DNA of 64,000 nucleotides from Imbricaverruca yamaguchii (lineage: Eukaryota; Arthropoda; Thecostraca; Neoverrucidae). The DNA is taken from assembly GCA_034440575.1 (NCBI GenBank), contig JAOTOL010001548.1:324501-388500 (forward strand). The letters are read 5' to 3'. The translations under genes and the position numbers were made by a program. Below, in pieces: positions 13,407 to 23,271 of this stretch (the stretch's first letter is position 1; each line of letters opens with the position of its first letter). Under the pieces are notes generated by a model that made no database searches, was not told the origin of the DNA, and worked only from the letters and a program-made list of their open reading frames with translations.

Positions 13407-16400
13407 CAGCACTTTATCTGGTCAATTATCGGTTCCAGTTACCGGAGACGGGCCACCCGCCGGACCGACGGGCGGCCCGACGCAATCGGATTCACGGAGA
13501 AAGGGCTGAATCATATGAATGAAGTATAGAAACGCTCAGGTTCACAATGACAAAAGTATAATTTTTCAATAGGGAGTAACATGCGAAATGGCATGAATCG
13601 CATGACTGTCATTTGCGCTTATGTCAACCTTCCAGTTGAACAAGTTTCGTTGCATTAACCTGTCATGAAATTGACCTCAGTTGACTTCGGTGACCTAGCA
13701 TGGTCTTGAAACAATATGGCATCACAATATAAATCCAACAATTTGCTAGTAATTACATGAACACTTCCCTTTCACCGATCACACGGTAAACGCATCAGCT
13801 CCAACTATTGTAGTTTGACGCTAGGAAATGTTTTGACTTTTACGGTCTCCAACTAAAAATACTTCTGGCCGATTTTCCTTGTTCTTTTAATCGACTTCCC
13901 GAACATTTCTAAGCACGTGCACAAAACATGGCGTATATCGACTGGCAAAACCGGGAGTTATTTAAGAAAAATCTGAGGGTTGGGCGGATTTCGTCCCCCC
14001 CTCTTCTGTGCGCGTGTTAACACGCGCCCTGGAGGGGGATCGAAATCCGCCCACCCCTCCGGTTTTTCGTAGATAACTCCAGATTTTACCGGTCGGTATA
14101 CGCCATTGTTTGTGTCCCTACTAAAAAATGACCGGCGCTTTGTTTAAAGTAAGAAAAATGAAAATCGACGAACATTTTTTGAGTTCCGGGTCGCTAAAGT
14201 AAAAAAATGTATCTGCGCCAGACTACAAATATTGGCGCTGATGCGATTCCCGCATATTACCAAAACGGAAGTGTTCTTGGCAAAACTAGCGGCTTGTTTG
14301 ATGTACATTGTCATGCTACATTGTTTCGAAATCATGTCAAGTCACCGAGGTCAAGTCAGGTCAAGTTCATGGCAGGTTAACGCACGCCCTGGATGGGGAT
14401 GGCGAAATCCGCCAACCCCTCCGATTTTTCGTACACAGCTCCATATTGTACCGGCCGATATACGCCAGATTTGTGCATACCTGCTTAGAAATTACCGGCG
14501 CATTGTTTAAAGGAAGAACAATGAAAGTCGGTCGAAGCGTTTTCAAGTCAGGGGCCGTTTAATTCAAACCAATTCACAGCGCCAGACAACAAAAATCGGC
14601 GCTGATGCGCTTCCCGTATATTGGCAATAGGGAAATGCAACACTAGCGACTTGTTTGATGCATATTGTTATCCTGTATCAGTTAAAAGTCATGTTAGGTC
14701 GCCGAGGTCAAGTCAGGTCAAGGACATGACGGGCTAATGGAACCAAACTTGGTCAACTGGAATGTGTCATATATGCAAATGACTGGCATGTGATTGATGT
14801 CACTTTACATGTTACTCCCTACACGTCCCGAAATCCACTGTTTATCATTGTGTGCCTAAACGTTTTCATACCTTATTCGTGTATTTCACTCATTTCTTTG
14901 CGAAGCCGATTGTGCCGAGCCCCCCAACGGAGCAGTCGGGTTGTGAGCCCGGTTCCGGTAACTGGAGCAGGTAATGACCTAATAAAGTGCTCCTATATAA
15001 GTGACCTGAGGTCAAATGGCGGATCTGACATCTGTATTGCATCATTAGTAATGTCCAAAACACCATTAATGGCAATTTTGGAGAATTTAAAGACAATCAC
15101 AGCGATCCATAACAATGACAAGCCAAACCACGCAAACCCAGAAAATTGTGCTATTTTGACCCAGTTTGACCTTGAAGATATTGACCTAAGGTCATGAACT
15201 TCGCACACAATAGATTTCACTATCGTGCCCACCCACTCTGCGAATTTCGTTGCTCTAGTCTGCATAGGAGCTGAGATCTTGGGGGGCTCCAGGGCACGTG
15301 TCGGAGGGGGTCTTCAACCACCCCCCTCAGGTTTCTTGCGGATAGTGAAAGAACGGCGTGCGGCAGCGCACCAAAATTTGATATACCTTTCCCCACGTCA
15401 ATTTGGCATGTTGTGTCAAACGTTTAATGTCAGGTCATCTAGGGTCAACGAGTTAATCTAGGGCAAGTGAGGTCACCTTAAAAAGTTCAACCAGTCGCAA
15501 TGCTTTAACGGACACATATATTTTAATGAAACTTTCAGCGTTTGCCTTGCTTATCTTTAGGGATGCAACAAAAGGTACGAGAGGAATTTTTCGTTTTTTT
15601 AAACGTTTTTATTACTTATTAGTTTTGTATATTTGTCTATTAGAGTTAAAATCGAAGCTTCTGGATAAAGTGAGCATTTTTTGTTAGTGCGAGTTGACTT
15701 CGAACAGCGTTTTTCGGTCCGCTCTACCTATTAGAAGATGCAAATTAAAGAAAACTCCAAAACTCAACATTTTTTATTTAAAAAAAACTTATTTTTGGGT
15801 GGCAGAAAATTGTATGGTCCTGGTCGAGTTCGCTGTCCTATTCTGATTGGAAACAATTTTTCCCCTAAATATCCTTCAAAATGAACCCCCAAAGCCAAAA
15901 ATATGACGTAAGTGGTGCAAATCTAGGCCCCTAGTGGCGTCAATTTTTGGGAATTGTTTATTTGTGAGGGTAGTGTTGGGCCCTGCTCGTCGTGCGCTTT
16001 CCGATAACACCTTTTTCGTTTTTGTGCGACGCTTAGTTTGGATATTAGAGGAGGTTCCTATCGACCCCCCCCAAGAGGGGATCTGACCGGAGAGACCTGA
16101 GAGTTAATCCGCGCTGCAGACTGTTGCCTCAGCTGAGCTGAATTTCAACGCTGCTGATGTCAATAGCTTCATCTAGTGCGATTTAGTAAGAAAATGAAGT
16201 AGGACCGTCAGCCGCCCTTCCATCGTGGCTCGAAGCGCAGCACACAACAAGGACGTACCATTAATCTCCATGCTCAGAAACACCGCCCACGGGTAGACGT
16301 CGGGCGTCGCCTCCACGCCACCGGCCACCCTCGCCTCGGCCGAGTGCGGCGGCAGACGACCGGCTGTCACCGTTTCGCCGGTCCGTCCCAGCCACTGTCT

Positions 16401-19400
16401 TTGCAACAGTCGAGATCGCGAGTGGTGCCCCTCAGCGGGAGCATGGTCTCGGCCGGGCGGCGGCGGGGACTTGGGAACAAACTGAGGGGCGGTGGGGCTA
16501 GGTGCTGGGGAGGACTCGGAGAGAGGCTGAGGGCTGGTGAGGCCTGGTGTCGACGGTGACCCGGAAAGCTGCCCGGGGGCTGTGGAGTTCGACGTAGCTT
16601 CGAAAGGATTGGCCGATGGCGACGCCTTCCCAAACAACGCCGATTCGGAGAACGTCGAGTCGACGGTAGATGGCAGAGTGGTAGAAATAGATGGCACCAC
16701 CATCTGTGCTGATGCGGATCCGGCGTTCGCCAGCAGCGGCACGGCCCTTGCGGGGAGGATCGTGCTTCCGATGGCCATCGGAAGGGTGGTGACGTTGGCG
16801 GCGGACTGCTGGCTCGTTATTGACGTCGATTGGTCCACATCCACCGGCCGGACAAAGTCGGTCGCGTAGCCTTCATCATTGCTGGTGACGACAGCCATAC
16901 CGCACTCTGAAACCAAGCATGATCTGATTAAGTATGCAGCGGAGGGCCCGCCACCAAGGCAGGGGCGAGGAACGCTGGTGAAAAGTGAAGGGACCAATCC
17001 CATGATTTTGCAAGTACCTAATAGTGCAGATCACGAGGAGTGGGCTCGATGAACCTTGTGCCTCCACCCCGATTGTTGCGTTGTTCTGGAATTTCTCGCC
17101 AAAAAGGCTATAGAGGACAATGGGATGTATCTGGTTTTCGCAAGATGGCTTCAGGAAGTTAACATTCACATCAGCATGTCGGAAATCGATAGCTTTTCCA
17201 ATCAGTAGCCCGAAGGAAAGGCAAGGCCAATACAAACATGAATCTTCGTAGACAATGTCAACCCTATTTCAGCACACGACTCACGAACACGAACACGAAC
17301 ACGAAGTATGTCGTAACGAACAGTATGCCGTAACGACAATTTTTGTTTCTGTTTGATTCTTTTGGGTTTTTGGGTCTACTCCTGCTTTGGGTCTCATATT
17401 GAGATACAAACGCAGAACCTATTGACACGAACATTTCAGCAGACACGACTCACGAACATTATGTCATGACTGCCACTTCTCTTACTATTTGATTGTTTTT
17501 GGCCTTTGGGTCTTTACTGTTGCTTATGGTCACACATTAATATACATATGCAGAAACTACTGATACGAACTTGGATAACTGCGGAAACGGACACAATAAC
17601 AGATAGCGCGAGATGGTGCGATTCCATTCCGACACAAATATTTTACTGACGTCTGGAAGTCGGGCTGCCAGATGACGGAGCTACCGTGGGTGACGTCACT
17701 CTGGCTTGGCAGCTGAAGCCACGCCTTTGGAAGACGATGTCAGATGAAAACTCCACCACCACCGGCTGCCCCGGACTTCCCTGCCAACATGGATCAAGCA
17801 TGTTCAGTGACGGTCAGTCACGGTCAGTCGCGGTTCATCGGCAGTCACTGTCAGTCACTGCCAATCACTGGTCAGTCTCGGTCAGTCACGATCAGTCACG
17901 ATCAGTCACGGTTCGTCAGGCAGTCACGACCAGTCACTGTCAGTCAGACAGTCACGGTCAATCACGGTCAATCGCGGTCGGTGACAGTCAGACAGCCGCG
18001 GTCAGCCACGGTCAGTCACGATTAGTCACGACCAGTCATGACCAGTCACGATCAGTCACGACCAGTCACGATCAGTCACGGTTCGTCAGGGAGTCACGAC
18101 CAGTCACTGTCAGTCAGACAGTCACGGTCAGTCACAGCCAGTCACGGTCAGCCACGGTCAGCCACGGTCCGTCATGCAGTCACGGCAAGTCACGGTAAGC
18201 CATAGCCAGCTACGGTAAGTCACGGCCAGTCACTTTACCTCACGGTGAGTCACAGTAAGTGGCGGCCAGTCACGATCAGTCACGGATCATCAGGCAGTCA
18301 CGGCCAGTCATTGTCAGTCAGATAGTCGCGGCCAGCCGGTCAGCCGACGGTCAGCCGCGGTCAGTCATGCAGCTACGGCTATCTTCTCAGAGTAGTCATA
18401 ACAGGAAAAAAACTGAATGGGTCCTTATGATTTTCCAGATGTTACTAAGCTAATCGATGTTTCTGGGCGAATTTTAGTATGCAACTCCGCAGTATATTTC
18501 CCTTGTATTGCTTCGATGAGAGGACGACAGCGCGCACTTTTCACCTTCCACACCGCCAAATGCCTCTCAGTAAATTTTTGCACCCAGGTGTCTTGGCAGG
18601 ACTATGGCTAAAATAAAGCAAGGTTGTAAAGGTTTATTGAAGTTTCAACCACTAATGGGTGACTATATCCAATATTTTCATACTTGGCAAAGGTGAACCC
18701 TTGCAGGAAAAGTAGTTATACTAGAGGTTGAACAAAACGTGTTATCGGATTTGATTATTTTAGTTTTTGTTGCAGTGTCAAAAAAGAAAGAAACACGTCC
18801 TAGAAGATCATTGACGCATCCCTAGCTTCACGATTTCTCCAGTGGTCATTAATATATTTAATAGCTAACAAACTTTTAATGCGATCAGTTAAACGATGTA
18901 TCTTTAACTTTCGAAGGTTGAGCAGGGAAAAAATGTGAGAAGCGAATATATTCTCTGAGAATAGAGAACGTTTTCATGTTCTATTTCAATTCAGACCACA
19001 CAAAACGAGCATTCTATTCGCGATATGCTGAGAACACCATTCTCAGACGAGAATGCCAGTGCGTACCGAACAATCTCAAACCCCGCGCCATCTTTCCGGT
19101 CAAATCCTCACACCCCGTCTCGTGGGGGGGGGGGGGGCGGTTGAAGACCCCCACCTCTAAAATCCAAACTAAGCATCGCACGAAGACGAAAGAGGTGTCA
19201 TCGGAAAGCGCTCGACGAGTAGGGTCCGGGTCCACCCCCGAAAAAATTTCCCCCAAAAGTGACGTCACTAGGGGGCTAGATTTTCACGACTTTTCACGAC
19301 TTACATCATGTTTTTGACTCTGTGGAGTTTATTTTGGGGGATATATGAAAAACAAAATTTATTTGTAATGAGAAAAGGACAGCGAAATCGACCAGGGCTA

Positions 19401-22400
19401 TAATTTTTTGGGCACCCCAAATATATATTTTTTTTATTTCACAATTTTGAGTTTTCAAGTTTTCTTTAATTTTCCTTTTTCCAATGGGTAGAGCAGGCCG
19501 AGAAACGTTGTTGGAAGTCAACTTGCCCTAATACAAAATGCTTACTTTAGTCAGAATCCTGTATTTTATCTGCAATATGGCAAATACGCAAAATTTGCAT
19601 GTAGTCAAAAACGAAAAAAAGAAAAGAAAAATTCAACTCGTACGTTTTGTTGCATCCGTAAAGATAAGCAAACGCTGAAAGTTTCATTAAAATATCTGTA
19701 TCCGTTAAAGCGTGACGACAGGTTGAACTTTTTTGGAGGTGACCTCACTTGACCTTGACTAACTCGTTGACCCTAGATGACCTGACCTAAAATTTTTAAT
19801 CAGCATGTCAAATTGATGTGGGAAAAGGTATGCCAAATTTGGGCGCGCTGCCGCGCGCCGTTCGTCCGCTATCCACGAAAAACCTGAGGGGGCGGTTGAA
19901 GACCCCCCCCCCCGAGACGGGACGGGTTAAACAATCAACCGGCCGGCTCGACGAGGGAAGGCTACACAAGACCACAAAACACGTTTCAATAATCAACGTA
20001 CACACACATACAGAATCGCTGTAAAGTTCGAGCTCTTTTTCAAGTAGCCAAAGCTATGGAGCTTAAAACGAAATAGCAGTTCTCCTTAGACAGATCCCCC
20101 TTGGCCAGAAACGTTCCACCGTCAGCACAGGGTCATAGGTGGAACTTATTGTTAACAAGTGGTGCTTGAGCACCACAAGTGTGGCTCAGCATAGCCTAGC
20201 TTTGATGAATTTAACACTAGTGCCTATGGGAAACATGGAAAGAGCACCAGATGGAGACCACAAGGCCAAGCAAAAGCACGGCTCCAAATTCCCCAAAGCC
20301 TCTAGAAAACATCGCTGAAGAGTGATGACATAAGGTGCGAACTTCCGGCATTTGGAACTAAAGCGACACGAATCAGAAGACACTTCATCCTGATGGTAGC
20401 TAGGCTTCTTCCAAGCTTTCCCTCACCAAAATTCGGTGTCTACTTTTGCACATCAGCCCGCAAGTGCCCCCTTCATGAACACAAAATGCCTTTCCTGGGA
20501 TTTCCGGTGCCCTTCTGTCGAAGTGCCTCTCAGTGAAATATTGACGAAATGTACTGGCGTGAACCGAGTGGATAGCGAGATACTCAGCGGGGACTTTCAG
20601 CTGCATTGAACCGACTGGTCCATGGGTGTTGTTTATCTACTTTTGATTGGTCAAGTGCCCCCTCAATGTTTACTTTGCCCCTCCAATAATTCCAACTTTC
20701 ATCATAGGACCCTGTGGAATGTGCCCAACCAATCTATTTGGGCCTACCCATTGCATGCATGTATTTTGCCCGCCCAAAAAACATTTTCAGAACTCTAGAG
20801 AACTGGTGGCTTGCTTACCGTGACCGTGTATGGCACATTCGAGCAGTGGACTACCTCACCGTGACCGTGTAGGGCACGTCGGAACAGTAGACCATCTCAC
20901 CGTGACCGTGTAGGGCACGTCGGAACAGTGGACTATCTCACCGTGACCGTGTAGGGCACGTCGGAACAGTGGACTATCTCACCGTGACTGTGTAGGGCAC
21001 GTCGGAACAGTGGACTATCTCACCGTGACTGTGTATGGCACGTCGGAACAGTGGACTATCTCACCGTGACCGTGTAGGGCACGTCGGAACAGCGGACTAT
21101 CTCACCGTGACCATGTAGGGCACGTCGGAACAGTGGACTATCTCACCGTGACCGTGTAGGGCACGTCGTAACAGTAGACTATCTCACCGTGACCGTGTAG
21201 GGCACGTCGGAACAGTGGACTATCTCACCGTGACCGTGTAGGGCACGTCGGAACAGTGGACTATCTCACCGTGACCGTGTAGGGCACGTCGGAACAGTGG
21301 ACTATCTCACCGTGACCGTGTAGGGCACGTCGGAACAGTGGACTATCTCACCGTGACCGTGTAGGGCACGTCGGAACAGTGGACTATCTCACCGTGACCG
21401 TGTAGGGCACGTCGGAACAGTGGACTATCTCACCGTGACCGTGTAGGGCACGTCGGAACAGTGGACTATCTCACCGTGACCGTGTAGGGCACGTCGGAGC
21501 AGTGGACTATCTCACCGTGACCGTGTAGGGCACGTCGGAACAGTGGACTATCTCACCGTGACCGTGTAGGGACGTCAAGGTAGTAGGGCACGTCGGAACA
21601 GTGGACTATCTCACCGTGACCGTGTAGGGCACGTCGGAACAGTGGACTATCTCACCGTGACCGTGTAGGGCACGTCGGAACAGTGGACTATCTCACCGTG
21701 ACCGTGTAGGGCACGTCGGAACAGTGGACTATCTCACCGTGACCGTGTAGGGCACGTCGGAACAGTGGACTATCTCACCGTGACCGTGTAGGGCACGTCG
21801 GAACAGTGGACTATCTCACCGTGACCGTGTAGGGCACGTCGGAACAGTGGACTATCTCACCGTGACCGTGTAGGGCACGTCGGAACAGTGGACTATCTCA
21901 CCGTGACCGTGTAGGGCACGTCGGAACAGTGGACTATCTCACCGTGACCGTGTAGGGCACGTCGGAACAGTGGACTATCTCACCGTGACCGTGTAGGGCA
22001 CGTCGGAACAGTGGACTATCTCACCGTGACCGTGTAGGGCACGTGGAAAGTGGACTATCTCACCGTGACTGTGTAGGGCATGTCGGAACAGTGGACTATC
22101 TCACCGTGACCGTGTAGGGCACGTCGGAACAGTGGACTATCTCACCGTGACCGTGTAGGGCACGTCGGAGCAGTGGACTATCTCACCGTGACCGTGTAGG
22201 GCACGTCGGAACAGTGCAGAATGTCGCGATTCTGCAGGACCCGCGTCCGGCCGGCGACAGTGACGCGCAGGTAGTCCCCGAGGCGCAGCTGCTGCCCCAG
22301 AGGCAGCCGCACCGTGAAGCCCACCAGGTCGACGTCGGTGCAGATGAGCTCGACCGTGTCGTGCGCCATCGCCGGCTGCAGCTGCCACGAACACTTCTGC

Positions 22401-23271
22401 AGGACGGGCGATGTGTGGGAAGTCGACCAGCGTGTCGGAGACAAGTATCAGGGGACGGACGTCACAGGCTTTTTTTAGGGGGGAGAGAAATTCTTTCTGC
22501 ATGTGCTGCTAAAGGAAACTAGTAGTCTGTCCAAAGGGCAGTACGATTAACGCGAGCAGACACATATGCACCTAGTAGGGCAATGTGCACATCCTAACCC
22601 TTTGACTGAGTATACCTTGTACTAACTGCTCGGCTTGCAATGGGTGGTAATATTTAAATTCAACGGGGCTGAATGAATTGCAAGATGTGCTCATGCAATA
22701 CGCTTTGCTTATTGATGAACAAGACTCTAATAACATCAAAACGTTCGATATATCTTCGTGTTACCCTTCTTCAGATCAAAAACGTGTTCTCTAAAATTCG
22801 GTCCGAATAAGGGGAAAGTACGATATATACCGGTGTTTTTGATGCTATTAGAAACTGTGTCCAACAATTAGAAAATATTACTTCTTTGATTGATTATTTG
22901 GATTTAAGGGCGCGCCGACTATGAGGTCATTTAGCGCCCATGAAATTTTATTTCATTCATTTATTTATGTTGATTTCGGCCCTTAAATCAATTCTCGAGC
23001 GATGCTAATTATGTATGCCTAGATAAATGATATATGATAACTCTATTTATGCTGATAGTATGAGTGGTGGCTCCCCACTGCATTGGGTATCCAACGTAAT
23101 ACGAACGAGAAAGCATCACGGAGCGTGCGTTAACAATCTTGATGCGGCCTGACCTGACGACGAGGGTGTTGGTCCGGGTAGAGAGGTGAGGTCACGGCTA
23201 TGACGTCACCGGTGTTCATTTCGAATGCACCGCCACAGGTGGCGCGACCAGAATGGGCGCGCGCGTTGGGT
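7497..23271 (-). CDS. CUB-domain serine protease, seven exons (5' end missing)
   Basis: This is a secreted chymotrypsin-fold (S1) serine protease with an N-terminal CUB domain, reconstructed from exons at 23,271-23,154; 22,396-22,187; 16,904-16,259; 11,672-11,530; 9,962-9,825; 8,553-8,356 and 7,676-7,497, all with GT-AG junctions. Domain order is CUB, a Ser/Thr/Pro-rich linker of roughly 150 residues, activation site EAR|VAGG, then the catalytic domain with TAAHC (His57), DIALL (Asp102) and GDSGG (Ser195). The internal exons join in frame: 210, 646, 143, 138, 198 and 180 bp give phases 0, 1, 0, 0 and 0 at the five downstream junctions, which strongly supports the model. About 504 codons follow the first CUB exon. 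CUB-serine proteases of arthropods act extracellularly in digestion, venom, haemolymph or immunity; the role here is unknown. The residue six before the catalytic Ser is Ala, not the Asp that gives trypsin specificity. The signal-peptide exon was not found upstream. Confidence 0.88.
8356..8553 (-). CDS. Protease exon with GWG motif and Cys182/Cys191
   Basis: 66 codons, phase 0. [17 protein letters not shown] supplies the GWG loop; [11 protein letters not shown] carries Cys168 plus an extra Cys two residues on; [15 protein letters not shown] carries Cys182 and Cys191. Donor GCG|GTGAGT. The residue at S1-pocket position 189 is Ala, so specificity is probably not trypsin-like. Confidence 0.9.
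8575..8801 (-). repeat. 25-bp minisatellite 22 bp upstream of the GWG exon
   Basis: Nine to ten units of GGATGGGTGCTCGTCACATG + GCACG. On the minus strand each holds CATGTGACGAGC, where GTGAC resembles a branch point, and the array stops just before the acceptor of the exon at 8,553. This unit does not copy the AG junction itself. Confidence 0.9.
8965..9235. repeat. 13/26-bp minisatellite (GTACATTGCCTGT)
   Basis: GTACATTGCCTGTGCATTGCC alternates with diverged forms such as GTACATAGCTGTTCATAGCT across ~270 bases inside a protease intron. Confidence 0.85.
9236..9824. other. Protease intron remainder
   Basis: No coding similarity seen on either strand apart from the exon that begins downstream; a C-rich run at 9483-9505 is the only notable feature. 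Confidence 0.4.
9825..9962 (-). CDS. Protease exon with catalytic aspartate
   Basis: Acceptor CTCCACAG|TTGGCAGC opens a 46-codon phase 0 exon: [14 protein letters not shown], then [15 protein letters not shown], then [11 protein letters not shown], ending CAG|GTGAGA. The buried catalytic Asp is in DIALL. The acceptor is the last unit of the minisatellite at 9,963-10,915. Confidence 0.92.
9963..10915 (-). repeat. ~23-25-bp minisatellite made of copies of the Asp-exon 3' splice site
   Basis: About 38 units of CCACATCAGCCCAACTGTGG type (plus strand) with 22-26-bp length variants. On the minus strand each full unit reads GGGCTGATGTGGCTGCTCC then ACAG|TTGG, matching the real junction. CTGAT resembles a branch-point sequence. 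If an upstream unit were used as acceptor the frame would be TTG GGC TGA, an immediate stop. The overlapping His-Gln-Pro-rich frames on the plus strand are repeat artefacts. Confidence 0.93.
10916..11529. other. Protease intron remainder
   Basis: AT-rich, no recognisable element. It lies between the Asp-exon array and the donor of the His exon. Confidence 0.4.
11530..11672 (-). CDS. Protease exon with catalytic histidine
   Basis: Acceptor TGTCGCAG|GT completes the split Gly codon. The exon reads [22 protein letters not shown], then [18 protein letters not shown], and ends at SIR with donor AGG|GTACGT. The Cys42-Cys58 pair and the general-base His are present. The upstream intron end is a CTGACC-rich minisatellite beginning about 25 bases away. 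Confidence 0.9.
11698..12124 (-). repeat. 8/16-bp minisatellite (GGTCAGCCGGTCTGGC) upstream of the His exon
   Basis: Units GGTCAGCCGGTCTGGT/C and truncated GGTCAGCC alternate for ~425 bases. On the minus strand the unit reads GACCGGCTGACCACCAG, i.e. a CTGAC branch-point-like core followed by CCAG. The array ends about 25 bases before the acceptor at 11,672. Confidence 0.9.
12274..12420. repeat. (AT)n microsatellite with imperfect tail
   Basis: A perfect AT run to about 12,344 followed by TATGTATATA-type variants. Confidence 0.95.
12421..13010. other. No gene seen
   Basis: Protease intron sequence without recognisable coding or repeat structure. Confidence 0.4.
13011..14020 (+). mobile_element. 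Family B MITE-like element, copy 2 (full length)
   Basis: Begins TTAACACGCGCCCTGGAGGG and ends TGTGCGCGTGTTAA. It aligns with 3,443-4,424 throughout; an (AT)n run at 13,361-13,407 accounts for much of the extra length. There is no coding capacity. Its terminal TTAA is shared with the next, oppositely oriented copy. Confidence 0.8.
14017..14376 (-). mobile_element. Family B element, copy 3 (interrupted)
   Basis: It starts at the TTAA shared with copy 2 (TTAACACGCGCCCTGGAGGG) and corresponds to the reverse complement of copy 2's right third. It stops at the internal AGGTTAA where copy 4 begins; copy 2 has TTAACCTGTCATG at the equivalent place, so copy 4 apparently went into a pre-existing TTAA. 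Confidence 0.7.
14377..15296 (-). mobile_element. Family B element, copy 4
   Basis: It starts TTAACGCACGCCCTGGATGG and runs in reverse orientation to about GGCTCCAGGGCACGTG at 15,296, including the GCCGAGCCCCCCAACGG core at 14,910. The missing rest of copy 3 does not reappear beyond it; family A copy 1 follows directly. Confidence 0.7.
15297..16107 (+). mobile_element. Family A MITE-like element, copy 1
   Basis: Family A has TTAACCCGTCCCGTCTCGG at the left and CCGAGACGGG...GCGGGTTAA at the right, with GGGTCTTCAACCGCCCCC as a direct repeat inside both ends. This copy is about 0.81 kb, diverged, and ends GAGAGTTAA. Landmarks: GCGGATAGTGAAAGAACGGC, the AGGTCA-rich stretch near 15,430-15,475, and ATCTTTAGGGATGCAACAAAA. 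It has no transposase. Confidence 0.7.
16259..16904 (-). CDS. Protease exon: CUB end, Ser/Thr/Pro linker, activation site
   Basis: The acceptor must be TTTCAGAG|TGC to keep phase 0; a competing AG lies two bases earlier. The exon begins [17 protein letters not shown], fitting the end of a CUB domain, then runs through a long linker rich in Ser, Thr, Pro and Ala, reaching [20 protein letters not shown]. Cleavage after Arg would free the VAGG N-terminus. The exon ends ATTAATG|GTACGT in phase 1. No Cys sits just before the cleavage site, unlike many S1 proteases where a CG pair there bonds to Cys122 (ICLP here), so the chains may separate after activation. Confidence 0.85.
17264..17570. repeat. 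Two tandem ~160-bp copies
   Basis: CAGCACACGACTCACGAACA through TTTGGGTCT and CAGAACCTATTGACACGAAC is followed by a second copy from CAGCAGACACGACTCACGAA to CAGAAACTACTGATACGAAC. The first also has a small (ACGAAC)n expansion. Confidence 0.7.
17810..18385 (-). repeat. 10-bp minisatellite (GGTCAGTCAC)
   Basis: Over 50 variants of GGTCAGTCAC, with CCAGTCACGA and GGTCAGCCAC forms. It lies in the protease intron between the CUB and linker exons, about 0.9 kb from the nearest exon. On the minus strand it is GTGACTGACC, dense in CTGAC. The Ser-Gln-Ser frames on the plus strand are artefacts. Confidence 0.9.
18386..19080. other. No gene seen
   Basis: AT-rich intron DNA of the protease gene; no element recognised. 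Confidence 0.4.
19081..19930 (-). mobile_element. Family A MITE-like element, copy 2
   Basis: Near full length (850 bp), reverse orientation: right end CCCCGCGCCATCTTTCCGGT, left end CGAGACGGGACGGGTTAA. It carries AAAAGTGACGTCACTAGGGG and both inner GGCGGTTGAAGACCCCC repeats. Confidence 0.85.
19931..20817. other. Intron with GTGCCC-type quasi-repeats
   Basis: Between about 20,400 and 20,700 motifs such as AAGTGCCCCCTTCATG and AAGTGCCTCTCAGTGAAAT recur, like the block at 2.0-3.4 kb. No coding similarity. Confidence 0.4.
20818..22186 (-). repeat. 41-bp minisatellite made of copies of the CUB-exon 5' splice site
   Basis: About 34 near-identical units with period 41. On the minus strand each unit has ~30 bases matching the end of the CUB exon (CACTGTTCCGACGTGCCC, TACACGGTCACG) followed by 11 intronic bases starting GTGAGATAG. 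The exon end at 22,187 is therefore the terminal unit, and every other unit is a potential decoy donor. An imperfect unit near 21,570-21,600 and a short one near 22,040 break the array. 41 is not a multiple of 3. Confidence 0.93.
22187..22396 (-). CDS. Protease exon: central CUB domain
   Basis: The exon starts after CCTGCAG with KCSWQLQPA and continues through [10 protein letters not shown] to [10 protein letters not shown]: exactly 70 codons, phase 0 both ends. Cys in KCSW and the GDYLRV stretch are standard CUB landmarks. The donor GTGAGATAG is the first copy of a 41-bp minisatellite repeating this exon end. Reading through the donor gives a stop at the third codon. Confidence 0.85.
22450..23153. 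other. Protease intron
   Basis: AT-rich intron between the two CUB exons. It holds one mini-retroposon copy and no other recognised feature. Confidence 0.5.
22886..22945 (+). mobile_element. ~60-bp mini-retroposon, copy 2
   Basis: TTGATTGATTATTTGGATTT, then AAGGGCGCGCCGACTATGAG and GTCATTTAGCGCCCATG. It has the same layout as the 55.7- and 62.7-kb copies, including the TTGA tail. Possible target duplication GAAAATATTACTTC / GAAATTTTATTTC is too diverged to rely on. Confidence 0.65.
23154..23271 (-). CDS. Protease exon 1 of those found: start of CUB domain
   Basis: The reading frame gives [13 protein letters not shown] followed by [12 protein letters not shown], the typical CUB opening (CGG, then SP.YP). 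It ends CGTCAG|GTCAGG, a non-optimal but usable donor that joins in phase 0 to the next exon. The 5' limit is set at the nearest upstream AG (GTCCAG|ACCC) and is uncertain. No minisatellite touches this exon. Confidence 0.7.

Noticed and set aside
17686..18453. Ser/Gln/Arg-rich 170-residue plus-strand frame
   Set aside because: Translation of the 10-bp GGTCAGTCAC repeat.
20818..22220. CRISPR-like array of 41-bp repeats
   Set aside because: Units are contiguous with no unique spacers, the DNA is eukaryotic and the repeat matches an exon end.
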